A program made the translations under genes and the position numbers. From Smallanthus sonchifolius (taxonomy: Eukaryota > Streptophyta > Magnoliopsida > Asterales > Asteraceae): a stretch of 64,000 nt of DNA. Below the pieces are notes generated by a model. It was not told where the DNA came from and did no database searches. It worked only from the letters and a program-made list of their open reading frames with translations. The DNA is taken from the NCBI GenBank assembly GCA_023525975.1, contig CM042035.1, positions 34,625,001 to 34,689,000 of the forward strand. The letters run 5' to 3'. This document shows positions 10,198-22,615 of this stretch, piece after piece. The number at the start of each line of letters is the position of its first letter. Within the stretch, counting starts at the first letter, position 1.

Positions 10198-13100
10198 CTA
10201 TGAAAAGAGATGCGGATACTTGGTCTTCATTTGGTCTTCACGTTCCCAAGTGAACTCGGGTCCACGTTTAGACTCCTATCGGACCTTGACAATGGGGATG
10301 CGGCTACGCTTGAGTTTCTTAACTTCTCGGTCCATGATTTCCACAGGTTTTTCAACAAAGTATATTTTCTCGTCAATGCGCACTTCATCAAGAGGGATGT
10401 GGAGATTCTCGTCGGCTAGACACTTTTTCAAATTAGATACATGGAAAGTCGGATGAACGTTGATGAGTTCTGAAGGAAGATCGAGTTTGTAGGCCACTTT
10501 TCCTACCCTTTCGAGTATCTTGAATGGACCCACATATCGAGGTGTAAGTTTTCCTTTCTTTCCAAATCGGACTACGCCCTTCCAAGGTGATACCTTTAGG
10601 AGAACCATATCCCCAACTTGAAATTCCAAGGGTTTTCGTCTTTTATTGGCATAACTCTTTTGCCGACTCCTTGCTACTCGAATGTTGTCACGAATAAGAA
10701 AGATTTTATCGGTGGTCTCTTGGATAAGCTCGGGACCGGTGATTTGTGCTTCACCAATTTCGTTCCAACAAATCGGTGAACGACATTTTCGTCCATAAAG
10801 AGCTTCAAACGGTGCCATGTTAATACTTGTGTGGTAGTTGTTGTTGTAGGAAAATTCGATCAGTGATAAGTGAGAATTCCAATTGCCACCAAAGTCAGTG
10901 ACACAAGCTCTAAGCATATCCTCGAGAGTTTGGATTGTTCGCTCGGTTTGTCCATCAGTTTGAGGATGGTAAGCCATACTTAGATCCAAACGAGTACCAA
11001 GCGCAGATTGTAATGATTGCCGAAATCGGGAAGTAAAACGCGAATCACGATCGGAGATGATGTTCAAAGGGATTCCGTGACGACTTACGATCTCATCAAC
11101 GTAGATCCGAGCCAATTTCTCGGCTCGATAGTCCTCACGAATAGGCAAGAAATGAGCAGACTTTGTAAGTCGGTCGATAATAACCCAGATACTATCGTGC
11201 CCATTAGAAGTGCGTGGGAGTTTGTTGATGAAGTCCATAGCAAGGTTCTCCCACTTCCACACGGGAATTTCAGGTTGTTCGAGGAGACCGGAAGGCTTCT
11301 GGTGTTCGGCCTTCACTTTAGAACAAGTTAGGCATTTTTCCACAAAGAGGGCAATATCCTTTTTCATGCCGGGCCACCAATATTGTTGACGAAGTCCCAT
11401 ACACATCTTATCAGCTCCGGGATGTACCGAAAATCGAGTTTTGTGGGACTCGTTCATCAAAAATATACGAAGGTCGTCGCGATAGGGAACCCAGATACGA
11501 TCCAAGTAACACAATAGGCCGTTGGCTTTGGTTTCTAGCAAGAGTTCTACACCACATGCCATTTCTTGGTACATGTTTCCCTCGGTAACCGAGGTGTGTT
11601 GTGCTTGAAGAATACGGGCTTGGATATCGTTATGAATACAAACACTATGAAGCATGATACGTTCTTTACGACTCAGGGCGTCGGCTACAACATTTGCTTT
11701 GCCGGGGTGGTAGCGAATCTCGCAGTCGTAATCGTTAAGAAGTTCAACCCATCGTCGTTGCCTCATATTAAGCTCTTTTTGATTGAAAATATGGTGGAGA
11801 CTTTTGTGGTCGGTGAAAACCACGCATTTGGTGCCATAAAGATAATGTCTCCAAATTTTCAAGGCGAAAACGACAGCACCAAGCTCGAGATCATGGGTCG
11901 TGTAGTTCTTCTCGTGGATTTTGAGCTGACATGATGCGTATGCAATCACTTGGCCACGTTGCATTAGAACACAACCAAGACCTTGGTTGGATGCATCACA
12001 ATAAACGACAAAGTCGTCATTACCACTAGGAAGAGTTAGAATAGGAGCATTGCAGAGCTTGAGCTTGAGAGTTTGGAAAGCTTCCTCTTGCTTGGGTCCC
12101 CACTCGTAGTGCTTACCTTTGTGAGTCAAGGCAGAGAGCGGGACCGCAATCTTGGAGAAATTTGAGATGAAACGACGATAGTAACCTGCTAGTCCAAGGA
12201 ATGAACGAATCTCGATAGGAGTCTTGGGAGTACTCCAATTCTTTACCGCTTCAATTTTTGCCGGGTCCACATGAATCCCCTTATCGTTGACTATGTGTCC
12301 CAAAAATTGATCCTCTTTTAGCCAGAATTCACACTTGGAGAGCTTGGCGTATAGTTGTTATTTCTTTAAGAGTTCTAAGATCAAACGAAGATGTTGTTCA
12401 TGCTCCGCTTTCGTTTTAGAATAGATGAGAATGTCGTCAATGAAAACGATCACGAACTTGTCCAAATAAGGTTTGCATACACGGTTCATGAGATCCATGA
12501 AAACCGCAGGTGCATTAGTCAAACCGAAGGGCATGACCATGAACTCGTAGTGACCATATCTAGTCCGAAAGGCAGTCTTCGGAATGTCTTCATCGAGAAC
12601 ACGAAGTTGATGGTACCCGAAACGAAGGTCAATCTTGGAGAAGCATGTTGAACCTTGAAGCTGATCGAAAAGATCATCGATACGGGGTAAAGGATAACGG
12701 TTCTTAATTGTAAGCTTGTTGAGTTCACGATAATTGATGCACATTCGAAACGATCCATCCTTTTTCTTTACGAATAGCACGGGAGCACCCCAAGGTGAAT
12801 GGCTCGGGCGGATGAATCCTTTAGATAAGAGTTCTTGTAATTGACTTGTGAGCTCTTGTATCTCGGAAGGTGCAAGACGATAGGGAGCTTTTGCCACGGG
12901 AGTTGCTCCAGGCACAAGGTCGATACGAAACTCCACTTGTCTAGGAGGAGGAAGACCGGGTAAATCCCCGGGGAATACCTCGGGAAACTCTCGAATGATC
13001 GGAATATCTTGCAATTTCTTACCCTTATCTTTCGTGTCAACTACGTGGGCCAAGAAAGCAACGTACTTTTTCCGCAAGTACTTTTGTGCTAATGTGCAAG

Positions 13101-14652
13101 ACATGAGTTGAAGACCACGACACGGTTTTTCACCGAAAATAACTAACGTGTCACCCGAAGGGAGAGGTATACGAATGCATTTTTCGTAGCAAATAACCTC
13201 GGCATGGTGCTTGGATAACCAGTCCATGCCAATTATAATATCGAAGCTTCCCAATTGCATTGGAAGGAGATCAACGGAGAATTCATGACTATTAAGCTCG
13301 AGATTGCAATCGCGGATAACAGAATTTATGGTAATAGATTTTCCGTTTGCTATCTCCACGGAATAAGAATGGTCAAGTTTCGTTCTTTGTTTAGTAAGTC
13401 GAGATTCAAAGGCAAGAGACACAAAACTCCTATAGGCACCGGTATCAAATAAAATGGATGCATAATGATTTTTTACGAGAAACGTACCGTTTATCACGTC
13501 GTTGTTTGCTTGAGCCTCATTAGCGTTTATGTTAAACGCTCGTCCATGAGGACCACCTTGATGATGAAGTTTTGGGCATCGGTCACAGAAATGGTTTGGG
13601 TCTCCACATTCGTAACATGCCCGACCATTGAGAGGTGCCAGATAGATTGGGCGGTTGGCTGGAGCAGCTTGATGGACGGGAGGACGAGTACGGAAAGTAG
13701 TGACCACATGTCCATATCGTCCGCAGCTTGAACATAATCGGCATGGTAGGTTGGCAGGATGATGGTACTTGCAGGTCTGGCATTGGGGATTCGGGCCCTG
13801 ATAAGTTTTCGGGTTTTGACCCAAAGGGGCCGCTTAGATAGCAGGCACAACGGGAGTTACGGCTGCGAAGTTTCGACCCTTTCGTTTCTTGTTGCGGTTA
13901 GAAGACTCGGGTTTTACATCTTTGACGGCCGCAAGAGTAGAAACAACCTTCTTGGAACCCTTTCTTGTTAAGGTTCCGTCTTTGACATGGTTGTCGGATA
14001 GTGTAGCAGTTAGACGGATAGCAGCTTCAAGTGTAGGAGGGTTGCTTCCTAGCACAACATCTTGAATTTGCATAGGCAGGCCGCCTATGTATTTTTCAAT
14101 CCCCCGAGCAAGGGGAGTGATCATATGAGGCACCAGCAGACTTAGCTCTTGAAACCGGGTGGTGTAGGCTAGATTATCCCCGCTGTCTTGGGCAAGATCC
14201 CAAAACTCAGCCTCGAGCTTCCTCATTTCATTCCGAGGACAGAATTCATCAGTCATGGCCTTCTTCAGATCATCCCATGATAAGGATGTAGCAACCTCAC
14301 CACCACGAGTGCGTTTCTCACCGTTCCACCAGGTGAGGGCTCTCTTTTGGAGTACACTTGTGGCATAACGAACCCGAAGATTATCAGGACAGTCGCTGTT
14401 TAGGAATGTGCTTTCCATGCTTTCAAACCATTGAAGTAGGCCGGTAGCACCTTCAGTCCCGAAGAATTTTGTAGGATTGCACGAGTTAAAGTGCTTAAAC
14501 GTGTAGTGAGGCGGGTTGGTACCACCGTTTCCTTGGATGTTGTGAGACCCATCACTGTTGTTATTGGCTTGGGTCATTTGCCCCACCAGTTTGGCAAGGA
14601 GAGTAGCAAGATCCGGGTTGGAAGTGCTAGAGTTTGCACATCGAGGAGGCAT
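10198..14652 (-). pseudogene. Gypsy C gag-pol polyprotein, one frame with three stops
   Basis: The chosen start is the Met at 14652 (MPPRCANSS); upstream Mets lie in the leader. A single frame of about 1484 codons runs to 10198, broken only by stops at 13834-13836 (after gag), 12358-12360 (within RT) and 10276-10278 (near the C-terminus, where D has Trp). Visible in order: gag (KHFNSCNPTKFFG...LTWWNGEKR); a zinc knuckle (CYECGDPNHFCDRC); protease (DTGAYRSFVS, where D has DTGSDRSFVS); RT with FIDDILIYS and a Phe for Ser change in IDLRFGYHQ; RNase H (YCDASNQGLG, TDHKSL); integrase (HPGADKM, CLTC, WVIIDRLTKSAHF, SDRDSRFTS, HPQTDGQTERTIQ); and a chromodomain-like tail (GPEFTWERED). The protease and RT changes also suggest decay. 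Confidence 0.92.
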
Positions 14653-15548
14653 TCTAACACCAAAAGACAATGATATTTTAGATAAGATGGATATATGAGT
14701 TATAGCGGGAAATAATGTATGCAGAAAAACGGGATTCATCATGACGCGTGCCAGTGTATGTGTATTTATTCAAAGTTGATGGGGGGGGAAGCTAAGCCAT
14801 CTATTCCGGATAGAACATGATGTTATAGATCATTATTTGCGTAATAGGAATTGCCAGGACTTGCATGCACTACAAATCGTTATTACGTGTGCACCCGTAA
14901 TAATGATTTGCTTTGCATGTTCGTCTAGTTCTTCCTATCTTGCTATAATGTCCTTAAATTTTGAGTTTAAGTTCGGATCGTATCCTTTAGAATACATTGA
15001 CTTATCAACGTTAAATAATTCCTCAAAACTTTCAAAGAGACATGCTTTAGCCTATAGGTAAACACTCACTTCAGGAATTCCCAGGAAGGCATACGGGTCC
15101 GTTTATTTGGATTTATACGAAATGCTTTCCTAGACAGAAAACCCAATGTACAGGTGTCACCCTTCCAGATTGCACGTGTCCTTTACTGGTTTCAAGAAAT
15201 TAAGTCGTTGACGAGATTTTCAAGATTTTAATAGACTTGAGAGTCTATGAGTATAAAATGTGTAGGAATATTGTAATTAATATGGATTAGGAAAAAGTAT
15301 GGATAAGGATGAGTAGTGTATTTGTTTGAATAAGTTTGTTTGTCAAATATGTATGTAAAGTATGTATCATGTATCAAAGTCTTGTATGTATGTGTATAAG
15401 TCTCATGTACCAAACTCGGGAAAATTCAAATAATACCTAACTACAAATAATTCACATAACAATTTATCATTTAGCACATAACACATAAAAGGGAGTCCTA
15501 GGGTTATAGTCTAGGTCATTGTGTCTAATAACCTAATTCCCTATAACC
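14653..15548 (-). other. Leader of Gypsy C
   Basis: This untranslated leader lies between PBS and gag. A stretch at about 15060-15190 and the PBS-proximal 70 bases closely resemble D's leader (55813-56200), showing that C and D are related despite different LTRs. No gene is visible; short ORFs (for example 15228-15413) are unsupported. Confidence 0.7.
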
Positions 15549-15566
15549 ATGGCTCTGATACCAATC
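15549..15566 (-). promoter_or_regulatory. Primer binding site, Gypsy C
   Basis: The minus strand reads TTGGTATCAGAGCCATGG two or three bases inside the 5' LTR. This is complementary to the 3' end of plant initiator-Met tRNA, as is usual for Copia and many Gypsy elements. Confidence 0.9.
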
Positions 15567-17918
15567 TGTCACACCCCGACCGATGGCGGAATCATCGAGT
15601 CGGACAATAGAATGATTGTTCAAAAGCACATGATAGCTAAAAGGTTGCATAATTCATTAATTTAATTTAAAGACAACAAGATCTAAATACAATACATTCC
15701 AAATAACCTAGTCTAGTTCAAAACATTGATTTATTTAACTAGGTCCATAGTTCTTAAGTGGAGAAATCTTCGGCAAGTAGTCACATATCCAAACCTGAAA
15801 CATTATTTAAATCAAGTGTCAACTAAAAAGTTGGTGAGTACATAGGTTTAGTAATTTCGGTAGATAGTAGTTGTAAATCGTTTTGCAACTCATTGTTTAT
15901 CTTGTTAAACATAGTATGTAGGATGTATCATTTATTTAATAACAATTCAAACCGAGTTTGACGCGCTTGAACAGAGCACAACAGCTAAGTCCGGTATGTT
16001 TGAATATAGTTACCCACTATATCCGATATGTTTGAATATAACACGCGGTTATATCCGAGTATGCAGTAATAAACACCCTAACCGGGTGGGCTGGTCAGGC
16101 ACAATAGATCTATCAATATTACAGTTGGTTGTCTTGTGTTTAAATGTATGTACATCCAAAGAATAAGCATATAGTCTCATGTATAACACGTACAAACAAT
16201 GTGAGTAGCATGTATAATGTTTCACCCCAAAACGTATGAAAATCTAAAATAGGGGCTATGTAACTCACCTTGCAAGCGGGTATTTTTCCACGCTTGTAGG
16301 TGATAAGTATGTGGAAGCCTAAGCACGTTGATACCCTATGTAGATAAATGGGTATTATTGTATGTTTACATGTGCGTATTAGTATTTAATTATGTATGGG
16401 TTTATAATAGTATTTCTCAGTGTTATTTGCATAAAAGTTGGTCCAGATTTACTTGAAATTACTGATTTGATCGAAACTGTTTTATAGTTGTGACATGTAT
16501 CGAAACTGTGTTCAATCGAAACTACTAGTTTCGATTGACCATTTATAAGTGATACACAGGCTGTCGAAACTACCATCTATCGAAACTACTAGTTTCGATT
16601 GATCATTTATAAGTGATACACAGGCTGTCGAAACTACCATCTATCGAAACTACTAGTTTCGATTGATCATTTATAAGTGATACACAGGCAGTCGAAACTA
16701 CCATCTATCGAAACTATTAGTTTTGATTGACCATTTACTCAATCGAAACTAAGTAGTTTCCATGGCCCACACTTTAGCAAATAAAACAGTAACATTAGTT
16801 TGTCCGGTAATCGATGGTTTGGAGTCGTGACTTCGATTGGTTCAGTTTGTCTTATGATAACAGAAGGTAAAGAAACGAAGTTGAGGATTCTTACGTGGTC
16901 GTGAAGGGGTCTGGTTGGCACAGCCTTTGAACTTGAAAAAGTCACAAGCGGGAATCGATTTCTGTGTGGAATTAGCTCCTGAAATCCTGGTCACAGCTTC
17001 ACCCAGGGTCGACGAAGGTGATGGTTTCCTCAATTTGGAGTGAGAGTGGGTGGGAGGAGGGTAGCGAGCTCGTGCAGGGCCGACCATGGCTATTTATAGC
17101 CGAGCTTGATTTCTATGTTAAAACGTGCAATTGGGCACGTTCCGACACTAGTCTGGACGAGACGAAACTAACCAGACATTCAACACGCGTGGAGGTGGTC
17201 TGTCGGGCGCGAATTCGAACGTGGGTTTCTCGGCCACCAACTGGATCAGACGATCCTTATGTTGGGGAGACCAATTGGTCGGGGGGTCTTGTTCGCGTGG
17301 GAGAGACGAAGCCAGGGATGCCTGTAGCGGCTGTCGAGGTGCAGGGGGCAGCCCTGTCGGGGTGTTCGCCGGAAACTATCTCGGACCGCCGGACAATGTA
17401 GGGGACGACCGGAAATGCGAATTGGGGTTTGGCAGATTTGGTCCTTGTAGTTTGGTTTTGATTTAATTCGGCCCCTGAGATAATTACGGATGAGTCCTTG
17501 TAGTTTTATTTGTACAGAAATAGTCCCTCAACTGATTTTAGCTTAAAACCTTTTAGTTTGAAAAGTTTCAAAACAACCCCTTATCTTTTATAAAAATAAT
17601 TAATTTAATTTCTTTTAAATTTTTAAATATATTTTATAAACTTATATTATTATTATTGTTATAAATAATTTTTATAAAAGTTAGTTATCTTATTTTAAAT
17701 AGGTTATTTTATTAAATATGGAACATTTAAATTTAGATTTTTATATAAAAATTGTATATAAGTTTTAAAACTTATAAAATTTTAATTAATTTAAATCTGT
17801 AAAATGAAAGTACCCATTTGTATAAAACCAAATAAAACTCTTACACTTTATTAAAATAGAGAATGATTACACGATAATTATAATACAAGTGCGAGAACGA
17901 AAAATTCGAAACGTCACA
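15567..17918 (-). repeat. 5' LTR of Gypsy C
   Basis: This 2352-bp LTR is nearly identical to 7797-10149. It carries the hairpin at 15820-15833, the 64-bp repeats from 16516 and the TATA box at 17090-17099. Its TATA-containing end faces gag on the minus strand, so it is the functional promoter copy. Confidence 0.95.
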
Positions 17919-17923
17919 CTTAT

Positions 17924-19104
17924 CCATGTGTTAATACATTGCTTGAGTCCTAGAACATCTACTTTTGATCAAATAGGTGAAGTATTTAGTAGAGCGTTAG
18001 TTTGTCTAGCAACTCATAGAAGATTTAATTTTTCAATAATGATATTCGAGGCAATGATTAGTAACTTTGTGGGACCATGGCAAAATTACAAGTTTCTAAT
18101 GTACCCAAGATTTGTACAAATGATTATCAACACACTCCTGCCAAATCTGGAAAATGATGGTGTTGAACTACCTTTAGATTCATTGCAAGAAGTGATTTTC
18201 AGCAGCATGAATAATGTGAAGAAGACAAGTAGATTTAGTGGTACTGTGACACCACTATTTCCTAATATGCTTGAAAAAAATCCAGATCCAGATTTTACTC
18301 TTGAATATGAAATCAATGACTTAATGACAGAAGATATAGAAGATGGAGTTGATAGTGACAATGATGAAAATGATCAAGTGCATAGTGATGATCATAGAAA
18401 TGATGATGATCAAGGTCATGATGGTGGTCAAATGAATGTTATGCCAGAAATTCAACATGAAGTTTAAGTTCAAGTTGAAGAACAAAGGGTTGATGTTCAT
18501 ATGGGTGAATATGAAGCTCATGACATGATTTTTGAAGAAAACATAATTCCTGAAGTAAACGAAGAGGTTACTGAACCATTACTGGGTCGCACAGAAGTAT
18601 TTATGGCTGAAACTTATGATGTATTAAGTGTGAACACTGAAGTGTTAGAAGTTAATGATGAACAGTTAAGAGCAACAATAACAACCCCATCAAAGAAAAG
18701 AAAAGAACCTGAAAAGACAAAGACCGTACCTTCTAGACCTCCTCCGTCTAAGGGTATCGTGTTTACTAATCCAGAGTTACAGAAGAAAAAGAAAACAACA
18801 ACAAAACTTGATAAATGTAAGGGAAAGGCTAAAGAAGTACCAAAAAAGCACAAGTCCAAAAGATCTAGAGGTTTTCATTTGGTTGATGAAGAGTTTCTTA
18901 ACTACGCAACCAGGGAAACTGTAGACGTTGTAAGTCAATTGAAGACTCAAATCTCAAACTTGCAAAGTAGATAAGCTACTAATACTAGAGAGATCAGAGA
19001 ATTGAAAATTGAAAGTAATAAACAGAAGGGTTTAATTGCTCAACAACAGTAGCAGATTGATCAACATCAAATGATGATACAAGATCTAATAACTCATATG
19101 GGTG
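17924..19104 (+). pseudogene. Copia A ORF3, middle segment
   Basis: This continues the ORF3 interrupted at 7791. The first part (about 17924-18260) matches B's ORF3 (LIHVLIHCLSPR versus MHVIIQCISPR; YKFLMYPRFVQMIINTLLP versus FLMYPRFIQLILNHLIP). Then come an Asp-rich acidic stretch (18290-18420), a stop at 18465-18467, and a second open stretch (18501-18974) with a basic NLS-like run (KKRKEPEKTK; KKHKSKRSR) and a coiled-coil-like segment (VSQLKTQISNLQSR). Stops follow at 18972 and near 19050. It ends at Copia E (19110). Confidence 0.75.
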
Positions 19105-19109
19105 CTCCA

Positions 19110-19673
19110 TGTAGGTCCAGATTTAACTTGAAATCACTGATTTGATCGATTACGCGCACACACAGGCGGAAACTGTGTGTATGGTGGTGAAACAGATGAA
19201 GAAAACAGTGTTGGTGAAGATAACCGGCTAACCACACTATGAATCAACACGAAAATGGTATGAAAATGTAAGAACACAGTGCATAAATAACTGCAAATTG
19301 TATTGATTCAAGAACAATGTGAAAGAGAAGGTTCAGGGTTACAGCCGCTACTCACACCCTAAACATTCTCAAACTAGGCTATTTATAGTAGTGACAGGTA
19401 TCGAAACTATGTTCAATCAAAACTACTAGTTTCGATTGACCATTTACAAGTGATACACAGACTGTCAAAACTACCATCTATCGAAACTACTAGTTTCGAT
19501 TGAACACACTCAATCGAAACTAAGTAGTTTCGATGGCCCAGACTTAGCTAATAAAGCAATAAATTACAGAAAACTGAAATTACATCTAATGAAATGACAT
19601 AAAGTAAACTAGTCTAAAACTGTTTAAACATACAATAAATGACAACAGCTTATACATAGGATATGACTCTACA
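19110..19673 (-). repeat. 3' LTR of Copia E
   Basis: This 564-bp LTR has minus-strand ends TGTAGAGTC...GGACCTACA. A TATA box (CTATAAATAG, minus strand) lies at 19379-19388. It contains ACTAGTTTCGAT/ATCGAAACTACT palindromes (19398-19535) and has 33 more bases than the 5' LTR. Confidence 0.95.
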
Positions 19674-19687
19674 ATCTCCCCCTAAGC
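19674..19687 (-). promoter_or_regulatory. Polypurine tract, Copia E
   Basis: The minus strand reads AGCTTAGGGGGAGAT immediately before the 3' LTR, a standard plus-strand priming tract. Confidence 0.85.
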
Positions 19688-19714
19688 TGTTGCATTACTG
19701 TCTTCAGCTCTTCA

Positions 19715-20316
19715 TCAAGCAGCTGGTCCTTCAGTTGTCCTCGGTATAAAAGGTATAACATGGAGAGATACAACCCGTTGGTAGGCCTTAGCATCAGCTT
19801 CATCTTCATCACTGTATGCCTGAATGTGATTATGGAAAAGTATCTCCAGATCTTCAGGCTGAAATTTCAATAACTCCATAGGCTCAAAGATAGTGATGTC
19901 TTCCTTGCCCTCACACTCTATTACTGCACTGCCAATGATTGGGTCGTAGTACCACTTTCTGAAAGTTTGTAGCTGGACAGGTAGAGATTTTGGAATGGTG
20001 ATGGTCTTGTGAGTTTGGGTAGGCTTGTTCCTTAAGAACACATATGGCTTGTTAGTCTTAGGATGAAACCTTGTCTTTGAGATTTTCTTTTGAGTATTCC
20101 TAGGCTTCATTACTTTGAAATCATTATTGACTTGAGAATGCAGAAATTTCTCAAAGTCATAAGCCATCATGACCTTCCTAGGGTTTTGAAGGGGAAGTTT
20201 GGCTAAATCCCTGAGGTCATAGAAAGGAAGGTCTGGAAGTCAGTCATATTTTTAAAGTGCTGAACTCCCCCTCTATATCTTCTTATAATAAAGAGCTTCC
20301 TTTCAGCATCATACTT
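19715..20316 (-). pseudogene. Copia E ORF3, C-terminal domain
   Basis: The open frame from 20170 to 19715 (151 codons) ends the ORF3 protein. It holds the conserved C-terminal block: a basic stretch (KTRFHPKTNKPYVF), then FRKWYYDP, AVIECEGKEDITIF and PMELLKFQPEDLEILF. Copia A and B have the same block at the same place (KKWMYD...VFDPVDLFSFSDEDL; MKWWYVD...). The stretch 20171-20316 has stops but carries the upstream half of the domain (KLFIIRRY, GVQHF). Function is unknown. Confidence 0.75.
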
Positions 20317-21407
20317 CTAGCCAATTAGAGGCCTCTTTAGCTCCTGATGCTCAGCTATCCATTCATATGTTTTAGGAGTTTCCTCCTGAATGATTTTCCT
20401 AAACCAAGACTTTCTTGAAATTGGAGGTTTAGGTGCAACAGAAGGTGGATCTTGTGCTGGACTGGATTTGGAGACTGTAGTGGTTGGTTCAGGAGTGACT
20501 GTTTTGATAAGATTAACCTGAACATCTTCTTCGCCTTTTTCTTCGTCAGATAAGGTTTGAATTTCCTCTCCTTCTTCCGTAAAGTATCTAGTTCTCTCAG
20601 TCTCTTTTTCTTCAGTGGTCAGAATTTTTGGATAAAGATCATTATACCCATAGTTTTCAATGTAATCTAAAAGGGCATTCAGCTCATCATCAGATGGGAT
20701 GTCTTCTTCATCCAGAATCACGGTCTCTATTTCAGTGGAAGTCCCTTTCCCTTTCTTTCTTGCATCTCTTCTCTCACTTGCTGAGGGAAGGTTTAGTTCT
20801 GTTTCTTCAACTTTGACTTCAACTGCCTCTTTTGTCTTCTCAGCATGGCCAGTAAAGATAGTTAGTGCAGACTCTGGATTAGTCACAATGGCAGGAGATG
20901 AGGGTTCAACAACAGATGTAGTCTCCCCCTGAGCTGTTGAAGTGGTTGGTTGTTGTTGTACAGGTTTTATGATTGAGGCTTTGAGCTGTTCCACCGATTC
21001 ATCTAAAGCCTTGAATTCTTCTTTTTGCTTTGAGATTAGTCTCTGTTGTGTTTCAAGTTGAGTTTGTTGAATCTCAATCTGGGTATGTAAACCCCTAACT
21101 TCCAGCTTCAGGTCTTTAACCTCTTGCTGGACATCATGCAAATTAGATTTTAAGCCTTCAATTTCTTGATCTTTCTCTTGAATCTTATCCTGCATTTTCT
21201 TCAGTTCAAGGCTTAAAGTTTTAACTCTTGGTACAGGAGAGGTTGAATCATGAGGTGGTGATGTGGGAGTAGTATGGATGGGTGATTGTTGTTGAGTAGG
21301 TTGTGGAGATGGTTTGAAAAAGACGAGTGAAAATCAGTATGAAGGTAGGGATTGATTATGAAGGCTTTTAATTTTAGTAAGACAAAAGACAAAAATGCCC
21401 CTGTCAA
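20317..21407 (-). pseudogene. Copia E ORF3, middle part; N-terminal domain missing
   Basis: The frame is open from about 21330, through a Met at 21195, to 20317. A Pro/Gln-rich stretch (PSPQPTQQQSP) comes first, then a long coiled coil (residues about 1-75 from 21195: heptad-like QDKIQEKDQEIEGLK and so on), an acidic region and a segment near the end (SWFRKIIQEETPKTYEW). Compared with B's ORF3, the roughly 250-residue N-terminal domain is absent; the palindrome array (21408-21562) directly abuts the Pro/Gln-rich part, indicating a deletion. No membrane segment or signal peptide is seen. Confidence 0.7.
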
Positions 21408-21562
21408 AACAACTAGTTTCGATAGAGCAAACTAGTTTCGATATGCACAAAGTTGTTTCGATAAGTCAAAGTTGTTTCGATATGCACAAAGTAGTTTCGA
21501 TAAGTCAAAGTAGTTTCGATATGCACAAAGTAGTTTCGATATGTACAACTAGTTTTGATATT
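21408..21562. repeat. TAGTTTCGATA repeat array, Copia E before ORF3
   Basis: About eight copies of (A)GTTTCGATA alternate with TGCACAAAGT or AGTCAAAGT. The same motif fills E's LTR and its gag leader. Confidence 0.8.
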
Positions 21563-22615
21563 TAATAAATAAAATTATACACAAGATATTTACACTTATC
21601 TTCTTGAAAAAGATCCAACATGAGATCAGATCTGGTCAGTCTCTTGAAACACTTCCTTTTGCAATTAACTACTGTGAGTCCCTGAAGATAGCTGATATTT
21701 GTGCAAAGTAAACCCGAACATTTGTTTGTACTAATATTTCATGTGATTAAAAGGTACCATTTAAGCAATATACAAGGTGTACCTCACATATTAAAATAAA
21801 ATGATTTTGAAAACCTATCAATCCTCAAGAAGTACCCATCTTCATCCTATCATCTCTTTCTGATTAACCAAGGTACCGTCTTAGAAATGTCAAAGTACCA
21901 CCAAAATAAAATAAGATATTCAAGTGGATTTAGAAAATTAAAATAAAATATATCCAAGTAGATATTAAAAAAGGTACGAGCATTCTAGATCTTTGCGTAA
22001 GCAAAACAGAAGAAGTCGTAAAATTATCCAAGCGGATAGAAAAATGTTGAACACCCGAGATCTTTGCGTAAGCAAAACAGACGGGGTCAAATCATCCAAG
22101 TGGATGGGAAAAGGATGAGCACCCGAGATCTTTGCGTAAGCAAAACATACGGGGTCATCGGTGGTAAATATCGTTATTTTGACGGTCACTTGGCGTATGA
22201 ATAGGAATCCAATACGTAAGCCTGTATCTGATTGAATTGGTTTTCTTAGATATAAAAATGGGTTAGATGTTTCAATAATGGGTTCAATCACACAAGTATG
22301 ATATATATATATTAGGTTTTCACACTACTTACAAGTTTTAACCATATGTCGGGCCTACCAGCTATACCTCAGTAAACACCATCGCTTTTGGTCTATTCCA
22401 TGTCCAAGAGATGAGATCAGACACTATCATTTCTCAAAGGTCAAATTCAATTTTTTTTCTACAACTTGTAAGATTATATACACAGCAATTCTTTTCAATA
22501 TTATATTTCTCCCCCAAAAGATTTGCATAGAAACTGTACATAAAGATAAAATCTTTTTGGAATTTTCTTTGTTAATTAATCAAAATTTAAAAAAATAAAC
22601 TACTATTCACATAAT
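21563..22615 (-). other. Copia E spacer between pol and ORF3
   Basis: This 1.05-kb stretch is non-coding. On the minus strand it starts after the RNase H stop, has a PPT-like purine tract about 100 bases later (TTTTGGGGGAG, about 22510-22520), then a roughly 70-bp tandem repeat. The ORF at 21965-22291 falls in the repeat and has no support. Confidence 0.6.
21980..22156. repeat. About 70-bp tandem repeat, three copies
   Basis: The string AGATCTTTGCGTAAGCAAAA occurs at about 21987, 22058 and 22126, with intervening ATCCAAGTGGAT-like sequence. The period is 68-71 bases. Confidence 0.8.

Larger units (their letters stand above)
7797..17918 (-). mobile_element. Gypsy C: complete Ty3/Gypsy element, Tekay/Del-like
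   Basis: This is a complete 10.1-kb element with LTRs at 7797-10149 and 15567-17918, an iMet-type PBS, a PPT, and one gag-pol frame with RT before integrase. The TSD is cttat (7792-7796 and 17919-17923). LTR termini are TGTGACG...GTGTGACA on the minus strand. The LTRs differ at about 40 sites by eye (about 1.7%), which at a commonly used plant rate of 1.3e-8 per site per year would be about 0.6-0.7 million years. Long LTRs, the iMet PBS and a chromodomain-like tail fit the Tekay/Del chromovirus lineage, though lineage assignment is inference. Confidence 0.95.

Noticed and set aside
11017..11934. Plus-strand ORFs of 104 and 122 codons
   Set aside because: Antisense shadows of Gypsy C integrase and RNase H.
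20628..20932. Plus-strand ORFs opposite Copia E ORF3
   Set aside because: Antisense shadows of the acidic, Ser-rich ORF3 frame; no independent evidence.
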